DNA of 14,021 bases from an uncultured Eubacteriales bacterium (GTDB taxonomy: Bacteria > Bacillota > Clostridia > Oscillospirales > Oscillospiraceae), in contig CAKTJM010000035.1 of NCBI GenBank assembly GCA_934567745.1, forward strand, positions 1 to 14,021. The letters are read 5' to 3'. Numbering within the stretch: the stretch's first letter is position 1; each line of letters begins with the position of its first letter. The notes under the pieces were generated by a model. That model did not search any database. It was not told the DNA's origin and was given only the letters and a program-made list of their open reading frames with translations. Both the position numbers and the translations under genes were made by a program. Of this stretch, positions 1-4,872 are shown one piece after another.

Positions 1-977
1 GCCGTCACCGAGATGTTCGCGTGGCCCATCAGCTCCTTCGCCACGTTGATCGGCACCCCCGCCCTTTGCAGGTCCGTACAGAACGTGTGCCGCAGGCAGT
101 AGGGCGTCAGGTCCTCCGCCACCGGCGCGCCGGACCGCTCCTCCATCGCCCGCCGGAACGAGTGCCACAGCCGGTGGAACGCCGCCGACGTCCGCGGCCC
201 GCCCGTCGCCGTGGGGAAGACCAGCGCCTCCGGCTCCCCCCGCGCGGCCTCCAGCCGCGCCCGCAGCTCCCGCCGCATCGGGATGTCCCGCGTCCCCGCC
301 GCCGTCTTCGGCGGCTTGATCCGCGTCGAGCCGCTCTCCACCGCCTTGTAGACGTGGATCTCGTTGCGGTCCCAGTCGATGTCCTTCCATTGCAGCGCCG
401 CCGTCTCGCCCGGGCGCATCCCCGCGTAGAGGACCGTCAGGGCCCACAGCCCCGCGGGATGCTCATCCGCCGTCGCCAGCAGCAGCGCCCGCTCCGCCGG
501 GTCCAGCGGCCGGCGGCTCCCCTTCACCGTCTCCGGGAGCTGGAGCCCCTCCGCCGGATCGTAGACGATCAGCCGAGACCGCCGCGCCTGACGGAACAGC
601 TCCTGCATGACCATCCGCAGCTTCGACACGTGGGAGTACGACCGGCCCGCCTGCTCGTTGAGGATCCATTGCAGGTCCAGGTCCCGCACCTCGCGCAGGG
701 CCAGGTGGCCGACCGCCGGGGCGATGTAGCCCCGATACTTCTCGTCGTACAGCCGCAGCGCCTTCGCCGTCAGGCCCGCCGGGACCTTGAAGGCCGCCTT
801 CCACTGCTCGTACCACTGGTCCACTGTCGCGCCGCCGCCGCGGCTGCCCTTGCCCAGGCTCAGGGCCGTGATGAGGTCCGTGAGCTTGTCGCACGCCTCG
901 TTCTCCGTCCGTCCGCGCACCTCATACCGCTGGCCCTGCCAGGTGATGGTCTTGCGCACATATGCATAGCTCGCCAT
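1..977 (-). CDS. Tyrosine recombinase (phage/ICE-type integrase), 3' end outside window
   Basis: Catalyses site-specific strand exchange for integration or excision of a mobile element. Reading leftward from the ATG at 977, 325 codons are open to the window edge. An N-terminal arm-binding-like region (about 1-45) precedes a SAM-like core-binding domain (about 50-140) and the catalytic domain (about 155 onward). Visible catalytic residues are Arg188 (AGMRPGE), a likely Lys224, Arg296 in TPYCLRHTF and His319 in LMGHA. The first position of the HxxR box is Tyr293 instead of His, as I recall is common in clostridial integrases. The nucleophilic Tyr, expected about 10 residues further on, lies beyond the edge, so this is window truncation and not visible decay. 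AGGAGGG (984-990) sits 6 nt before the ATG and fixes the start. No promoter is recognised in the 17 bp between the upstream terminator and this RBS. The identity is secure; the element type is unknown. Confidence 0.93.
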   Translation of the reverse strand, partial: MASYAYVRKTITWQGQRYEVRGRTENEACDKLTDLITALSLGKGSRGGGATVDQWYEQWKAAFKVPAGLTAKALRLYDEKYRGYIAPAVGHLALREVRDLDLQWILNEQAGRSYSHVSKLRMVMQELFRQARRSRLIVYDPAEGLQLPETVKGSRRPLDPAERALLLATADEHPAGLWALTVLYAGMRPGETAALQWKDIDWDRNEIHVYKAVESGSTRIKPPKTAAGTRDIPMRRELRARLEAARGEPEALVFPTATGGPRTSAAFHRLWHSFRRAMEERSGAPVAEDLTPYCLRHTFCTDLQRAGVPINVAKELMGHANISVT

Positions 978-1004
978 GGCTATCCCTCCTTAGAAAATGA
1001 CAGG

Positions 1005-1047
1005 AAAAGGCTCCTGCTGTCCGTAATGTTACTACAGCAGGAGCCTT
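1005..1047 (-). terminator. Intrinsic terminator of the leftward operon
   Basis: A perfect 14-bp inverted repeat, AAGGCTCCTGCTGT at 1007-1020 and its complement at 1034-1047, encloses a 13-nt loop. On the minus strand the hairpin ends in TTTT followed by CC. It begins 23 bp after the stop of the NifX-like gene, as expected for the end of that operon. The T-run is short, so some readthrough into the integrase is possible. Confidence 0.75.
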
Positions 1048-1070
1048 CCGTTCGTCTACTTCGAGAGGGA

Positions 1071-1490
1071 TCAGTGCGCGCCGCAGCCATGGTCGCCATG
1101 GCCGCCGCAGCCGTGGTCGCCGTGGTGGTGGCCGCAGCCGAAGCCGAGGTCCGTCACGCGGTACTCGTCCAGCCCGTCCGGGCCGACCGCGAGCCGCCCG
1201 GCGGCGAAGTCCGCCGCGGCCGCATCGGCCGCGCCGCTCTGGCCCGGGATCACCGCGATGCCGACGCTGCTCATCGCCTCGACCATCCCCGGCCCGATGC
1301 CGCCGCACACGACCGCACGGATGCCCAGCATCCGCAGGAACGACGCGACCGCGCCGTGGCCGCCGCCCATCGGGCTGACGGTCAGGGAGAAGCCGACCTT
1401 GCCGTCGGCGATGTCATAGATCTGGAACTGCTGCGCCTTGCCGAAGTGCTGGAACACCTGGCCGTCCTCGTAGGGGATCGCGATCTTCAT
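1071..1490 (-). CDS. NifX/NifB-type dinitrogenase iron-molybdenum cofactor-like domain protein with Cys/His-rich tail
   Basis: A 139-residue protein of the dinitrogenase Fe-Mo cofactor fold (PF02579 type). It starts MKIAIPYEDGQVFQHFGKA, with the HFG(K/H)A signature at about 15-19, and has the Gly-rich MGGGHG stretch (41-46) and VVCGGIGPG (60-68). Family members bind iron-sulfur or metal-cofactor precursors; in non-diazotrophs their role is mostly unknown. Residues 119-139 form a tail with Cys at 119, 128 and 136 and seven His (121-123, 126, 131, 134, 139), which looks like a metal-binding or metal-storage tag. AAAGGAGA (1501-1508) precedes the ATG by 10 nt. The gene lies 31 bp after the CoA-transferase and is the last gene before the terminator. 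There is no other nif gene in the window, so nitrogen fixation should not be inferred. Confidence 0.85.
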   Translation of the reverse strand: MKIAIPYEDGQVFQHFGKAQQFQIYDIADGKVGFSLTVSPMGGGHGAVASFLRMLGIRAVVCGGIGPGMVEAMSSVGIAVIPGQSGAADAAAADFAAGRLAVGPDGLDEYRVTDLGFGCGHHHGDHGCGGHGDHGCGAH

Positions 1491-1521
1491 GGTACTACCG
1501 TCTCCTTTCTGTCGTCGGGCG

Positions 1522-2853
1522 TCACAGGATGCCCATCTTCTTCGCCTCGGCGCGCAGCCACGGGCGGCAGTCCGGGTCGGCGATGTCGATCAGCGCCCGC
1601 GCCCGGTCCCGCATGGTCAGGACCTTCAGGTCCACCATCCCGTGCTCCGTCACCACGTACTGCACGTCCGACCGGGGCGTCGTGACGATCGTCGCCGGGG
1701 GGAAATACGGCACGATGCGGCTCTTTGGCGCGCCGTCCGGCCCGCGGCCGAGCGTGGACTTGAACGCGAAGAACGACTTGCCGCCCTTCGCCAGCTGCGC
1801 GCCGCGGACGTAGTCCGCCTGGCCGCCGGTGCCGCTGTACTGGTGCAGCCCCATCCCCTCGGCGGCGATCTGGCCGAAGAGGTCGATCGACATCGCCGTG
1901 TTGATGGAGATCATATTTTCGTTCTGCGCGATGTTGATCGGGTCGTTGACCTCCGGGAACGGCCCGAAGTACATCGCCTCGTTGTGGTCCAGGAACTCGT
2001 ACAGCTTCTCCGAGCCGAACGCGAACCCCACCACCGTCCGCCCGGGGACGTACTTCGGGCGGCTGTTGTTGATGACGCCCGCCTTCATGAGCGCCATGAT
2101 CGAGTCGGACATCATCTCCGTGTGACAGCCGAGGTCGTTCTTGCCCATCAGCCCGTAGCCGACCGCCGTCGCGACCGCGCCGATGCCGAGCTGGATGCAC
2201 GCCCCGTCGGGGATCTGGTCGAGCAGATAGCGCGACATGCGCTGGATGTCCTCGTCCGCCTCCTCCATCGCGCCGCCGGGGATCGTCTCCTTCGGCACGT
2301 CGGCATAGACGACGTGCTTGGCCTGGCTGATGTGCACCAGGTCCCACGGGTGCCCGGTCACATAGGGGGAGAACCTGTTGATGTGCAGGATGACGTTCTC
2401 CGTCCGGTCGAGGATGTAGGGGTGCATGCAGCAGCCGGAGGCCCCGTGGCTCATGTATCCGTCCTCGTCCGGGCTGGACACGTCCAGGAACGCGATGTCC
2501 GGGTGGAAGGTCCCGTAGCACCACCGGTCCACCTGCCCCAGGTGGACGGAGGTGTAGTCGGTGACGCCCGTCTTCAGCCCGCGGCGCTCCTCATAGCCCA
2601 TGAAATAGGTGTTGATGCGGAACGCCTTCGGGTTCTCGCAGTCCAAAAACGACATCGGCGGGATGATGTTCGAGCAGCCGATCGTCACGTCCTCCAGCTC
2701 GGTCGAGCGGGCGGCGATCGCGTCGGCGATCGCCCGCGCGTAGCTCGTGCAGCAGCCGATGTACACGTTGTCGCCGCTCTTGACCAGCGCGGCGGCCTCC
2801 TGCGCGGTGATGGTCTTGTCGCGGAACTCCTGCCGGAGCGCTTCCGTCCTCAT
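1522..2853 (-). CDS. 4-hydroxybutyrate/acetyl-CoA-type CoA-transferase
   Basis: A 443-residue family I-like CoA-transferase of the acetyl-CoA hydrolase/transferase group (Cat2/AbfT type, usually about 430-450 aa). It moves CoA between a short-chain acyl-CoA and a carboxylic acid through a glutamyl-CoA intermediate in the cytosol. The catalytic Glu is probably Glu246 in LGCHTEMMSD. The C-terminal half carries the Gly-rich CoA loop SGTGGQADYVRGA, followed by FFAFKST. Homologues act in 4-aminobutyrate/succinate fermentation or as butyryl-CoA:acetate transferases; the exact acid cannot be read from sequence. The ATG at 2853 overlaps the stop of the upstream acetyltransferase gene (ATGA, 2850-2853), implying translational coupling, and a G-rich AAGGGGGG lies just upstream. 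The same frame stays open further 5' inside the acetyltransferase gene, but that extension is shadow sequence because family homology begins at MRTEAL. Confidence 0.92.
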   Translation of the reverse strand: MRTEALRQEFRDKTITAQEAAALVKSGDNVYIGCCTSYARAIADAIAARSTELEDVTIGCSNIIPPMSFLDCENPKAFRINTYFMGYEERRGLKTGVTDYTSVHLGQVDRWCYGTFHPDIAFLDVSSPDEDGYMSHGASGCCMHPYILDRTENVILHINRFSPYVTGHPWDLVHISQAKHVVYADVPKETIPGGAMEEADEDIQRMSRYLLDQIPDGACIQLGIGAVATAVGYGLMGKNDLGCHTEMMSDSIMALMKAGVINNSRPKYVPGRTVVGFAFGSEKLYEFLDHNEAMYFGPFPEVNDPINIAQNENMISINTAMSIDLFGQIAAEGMGLHQYSGTGGQADYVRGAQLAKGGKSFFAFKSTLGRGPDGAPKSRIVPYFPPATIVTTPRSDVQYVVTEHGMVDLKVLTMRDRARALIDIADPDCRPWLRAEAKKMGIL

Positions 2854-3521
2854 CGCGGCCGCCCCCCTTCGTCCAGGGCGGGGAGGTCCACCGTGTCGAG
2901 CAGCGCTTGCAGGTCGTTGAGGAACTCCGCCGTGTGCCAGCCGTCGGCGGCCGCGTGGCCGATCGTCACGGCGAGCGGCGCGGTGGTCCGGCCCCCCTCC
3001 TCGCGGTAGCGGCCGTAGGTGAAGATGGGGAACAGGGCGGGCGTCCCCTGCGGGACATAGGTGGTGTAGCCCTCGAAGTCCAGCCACGGTACGCAGGAGA
3101 TGCAGTAGAAGTTCGGCGGCTGGCCGTCCTTCGCCTTCATGCCGTGGGTGGCCCGTGCCGTCGCGGCGTCGGCGAGGAAGGCGCGGTAGAACGCCGCGAA
3201 ATCCTCGTCGTGGGCGGTCCAGACGTCCGAGAAGGTGTGGTCGTCCTCGTGGAAGACGGTGTAGTTCGGGTGCATCACGTCGTGGTGCCCCGGCTCGCCG
3301 TTCGGGCCGAGGCCCATGCGGAAGGCGGGGTGCTGCACGATGCAGTGCGACACGCACCAGATGAACGCGGGATAGTCCCGCAGCCCGCGCGCGCGGACCG
3401 TCGCCAGGAAGCGGGTGAGGTCCAGGCGGACGGTGACGCTGTAGCCGCAGGGCAGCGGCCCGCGGTAATAGGCGAAGTGGTCCCGGCGGGGCCAGGTGGT
3501 CAGGTCGATGGGCGTGAACAT
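2850..3521 (-). CDS. Chloramphenicol-acetyltransferase-family acyltransferase
   Basis: A 223-residue protein of the trimeric CAT family (PF00302; typical length 213-220), which acetylates a hydroxyl using acetyl-CoA. It begins MFTPIDLTTW with the WPRRDHF segment. Key residues align with classical CAT: Arg13 (Arg18 equivalent), Ser142 in ISCVPW (Ser148), His189 and Asp193 in GHAAADGWH (His195, Asp199). The spacing of 47 residues from Ser142 to His189 equals that from 148 to 195. The usual first His of the HHAxxDG box is Gly188. Catalytic competence is therefore likely, but many chromosomal family members do not confer chloramphenicol resistance and the acceptor here is unknown. A GGGAGGA RBS lies 7-8 nt before the ATG at 3521. 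The gene sits 12 bp after the permease and overlaps the CoA-transferase by 4 bp, which argues for a metabolic operon role as much as for drug resistance. Confidence 0.88.
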   Translation of the reverse strand: MFTPIDLTTWPRRDHFAYYRGPLPCGYSVTVRLDLTRFLATVRARGLRDYPAFIWCVSHCIVQHPAFRMGLGPNGEPGHHDVMHPNYTVFHEDDHTFSDVWTAHDEDFAAFYRAFLADAATARATHGMKAKDGQPPNFYCISCVPWLDFEGYTTYVPQGTPALFPIFTYGRYREEGGRTTAPLAVTIGHAAADGWHTAEFLNDLQALLDTVDLPALDEGGRPR

Positions 3522-3533
3522 GGCGGTCCTCCC

Positions 3534-4526
3534 TTACCTCATATTATAATATAATGTAGGAGCGTGGGTCTCCGCGCGATGCGCGCGGACCAGCTCCGGG
3601 ACGATGCTCAGCAGACTGCCGACGAGGAACATGGCGATGCCGAGGAGGATCGGCCGGGTCAAGGCCTCCCCCAGGATCGCCAGCGCCAGCAGCGGCGCGA
3701 GGATGGGCTTGAAGAAGAAGACCAGGCTGCCGTGGGTCGCGCCGGTCTTCTCGATGGCCAGCATGTGGAAGACGTACCCGGCGGCGCAGTTGACGATGCC
3801 GATGAACAGGAAGTACGGCAGGCTCGTCGCCGTGATCCCCGCGAAGAAGGGCACGTCACAGAACAGGTCCAGCCCGACGGCCCGATAGACCGCCGCGAAG
3901 CCGGTGTGCCCGAGCAGCAGCAGGACGCACAGCTCCGCCGCGCCGAAGAGGAAGGAGCAGCAGGTGACGACGATGCTGCCCACCCGGGCGGTCTTCCGCT
4001 TGCCGAGGACGGCATAGAGCGCGAAGCACAGGGCGGAGACGATCGCCAGCAGGACGCTCACCAGGCTGACCTCGCACCCCGCGCCGAAGGGGTCCACGAT
4101 CGCCAGGATCCCGAGGACCTCGAACCCGAGGGCGACGAGGTTGTTCCAGTGGATCGCCTCATGCAGGAGAAGGAAGGCCAGCGCCGTCACGAAGAGGGGG
4201 TTCCCCGAGAAGAGGACGGCGACGATGTTCGCCTGGCCGAAGGTGATGGCGAGCTGATAGAGCACCATGCCGAGCGGGACGCACAGCAGACCGGTCAGCG
4301 CGAAATAGCGCAGGTCGGCGGCGGTCAGGCGCACGCCGCGCTTCTTCAGCGCGTGGGCGGCGACGGGGATCAGGCACAGCCCGCCGACGACGAAGCGCTC
4401 CATGGTGATCTGGAGCGGGTGGAAGGCCCCGGCGACGGCGGGGAGCTTGAGCATGACCTCCATGGTGGAGAAGATGAGGGTCGCCATCGCGATGCAGATG
4501 CTGCCAACGACGAGATCGCGTTTCAT
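3534..4526 (-). CDS. EamA/DMT-superfamily permease (10 transmembrane helices)
   Basis: A 330-residue integral membrane protein of the drug/metabolite transporter superfamily, with two EamA halves of about five helices each. The first half spans about 5-150 and includes FSTMEVMLKLP, ERFVVGGL and QLAITFGQANIVAVLFSGNPLFVTAL. The second half spans about 165-315 and includes CFALYAVLGKRK and the typical end HGSLVFFFKPILAPLLA...LGEAL. Such permeases export amino acids, metabolites or drugs; the substrate is not predictable. The ATG at 4526 is preferred because GGAGG lies 9 nt upstream and MKRDLVVG begins the first helix. A longer in-frame start at 4628 would add 34 non-homologous residues and would lie upstream of the predicted promoter. 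This is the first gene of the four-gene leftward operon; CAT follows after 12 bp. Confidence 0.9.
   Translation of the reverse strand: MKRDLVVGSICIAMATLIFSTMEVMLKLPAVAGAFHPLQITMERFVVGGLCLIPVAAHALKKRGVRLTAADLRYFALTGLLCVPLGMVLYQLAITFGQANIVAVLFSGNPLFVTALAFLLLHEAIHWNNLVALGFEVLGILAIVDPFGAGCEVSLVSVLLAIVSALCFALYAVLGKRKTARVGSIVVTCCSFLFGAAELCVLLLLGHTGFAAVYRAVGLDLFCDVPFFAGITATSLPYFLFIGIVNCAAGYVFHMLAIEKTGATHGSLVFFFKPILAPLLALAILGEALTRPILLGIAMFLVGSLLSIVPELVRAHRAETHAPTLYYNMR
3536..3556 (-). promoter_or_regulatory. AT-rich island with perfect -10 hexamer before the acetyltransferase gene
   Basis: In otherwise very GC-rich DNA, the last codons of the permease (encoding LYYNM) form an A/T-only run that contains TATAAT on the minus strand (plus-strand 3543-3548). 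It would start a transcript near 3536, about 15 nt before the acetyltransferase ATG. No good -35 is visible 16-18 bp upstream. An internal promoter is possible but weakly supported. Confidence 0.3.
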
Positions 4527-4543
4527 AGATATACGCCTCCAAG

Positions 4544-4566
4544 AAAAAAGCCGCACGGAGCGTGCG
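4544..4566 (-). promoter_or_regulatory. Terminator-like hairpin in the permease operon leader (possible attenuator)
   Basis: On the minus strand CGCACG-CTC-CGTGCG forms a 6-bp all-GC stem (plus-strand arms 4552-4557 and 4561-4566). It is followed two bases later by six T residues (4544-4549). It lies between the predicted transcription start (about 4575) and the RBS of the permease gene, a position expected for premature termination. Confidence 0.5.
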
Positions 4567-4581
4567 CCAATGGTACCCCCT

Positions 4582-4609
4582 ATTATATATGGTTTCGACA
4601 GAAAAGCAA
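4582..4609 (-). promoter_or_regulatory. Sigma-A-type promoter of the leftward operon
   Basis: On the minus strand, TTGCTT (plus 4604-4609) is separated by 16 bp from a perfect TATAAT (plus 4582-4587). The predicted start is near 4575, which gives a leader of about 50 nt before the permease ATG at 4526. Confidence 0.7.
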
Positions 4610-4654
4610 GGCAGAAGACCCGCCGCACGGCGCGGCAAACTCTGGCGAAGATGC

Positions 4655-4702
4655 ACGATCGTTGGATCGTAACCTTTTGTTACCAGATTACCGTTGTGTT
4701 AC
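4655..4702. promoter_or_regulatory. Candidate operator block upstream of the SLH promoter
   Basis: ACGATCGTTGGATCGT (4655-4670) is an inverted repeat with 6-bp arms and a 4-nt centre. Its last bases begin a second one, GTAAC-CTTTT-GTTAC (4669-4683). TTACC then recurs at 4688-4692 and GTTAC at 4698-4702. The cluster ends 16 bp before the -35 of the SLH promoter and lies between the two divergent promoters. A transcription factor site is inferred from position and symmetry only. Confidence 0.4.
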
Positions 4703-4718
4703 AAGACGGGCCTTCCCC

Positions 4719-4747
4719 TTTACAAACGGGGGAGGTTTGTGTATCAT
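4719..4747 (+). promoter_or_regulatory. Sigma-A-type promoter of the SLH surface-protein gene
   Basis: TTTACA (4719-4724), an exact 17-bp spacer and TATCAT (4742-4747). The predicted start is near 4754, giving a leader of about 119 nt before the ATG at 4873. Confidence 0.7.
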
Positions 4748-4753
4748 ACACTC

Positions 4754-4872
4754 AGGACAAAACCGAAGAGGTCCTGCGCCCGGCGCAGATACTGCTACGG
4801 CATGCCACAGTATGTGGGCCGGAACGGTTCCTTCGAGGGGACGTCCAAAAAATCTAAAGGAGGAACACCTCT
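4754..4872 (+). promoter_or_regulatory. Structured 5' leader of the SLH gene
   Basis: The leader contains a series of short stems. AGGAC/GTCCT (4754-4758 with 4771-4775) partly overlaps, and so competes with, CTGCGC-CCG-GCGCAG (4774-4788). CCACA/TGTGG (4805-4817) and GGAA/TTCC (4821-4831) follow. It ends in a strong AAAGGAGG (4856-4863) 9 nt before the ATG. Long, structured leaders are known to stabilise S-layer mRNAs in other bacteria; here that role is inferred. It does not match a riboswitch class I know. Confidence 0.45.

Larger units (their letters stand above)
4527..4872. other. Divergent intergenic region (346 bp) between permease operon and SLH gene
   Basis: There is no credible gene here. 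From left to right the region holds the permease leader with its attenuator-like hairpin and the leftward promoter. Next come a GC-rich inverted repeat around 4621-4636 and a block of palindromes and TTAC repeats (4655-4702). The rightward promoter and the long structured leader of the SLH gene complete it. Open frames crossing the region have no RBS or family resemblance. Confidence 0.75.

Noticed and set aside
1071..1490. Evidence for nitrogen fixation
   Set aside because: An isolated NifX-type domain is widespread in non-diazotrophs, and no nifHDK or nifB is in the window.
21..1685. A 554-codon plus-strand frame at the left end
   Set aside because: It runs opposite the integrase, the terminator and the NifX-like gene; the composition is Arg/Pro-rich shadow sequence.
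2850..3521. Calling the CAT-family gene a chloramphenicol resistance determinant
   Set aside because: The catalytic residues are present, but its placement inside a metabolic operon, the Gly in place of the first His of HHAxxDG and the large non-resistance diversity of the family make that claim unsupported.
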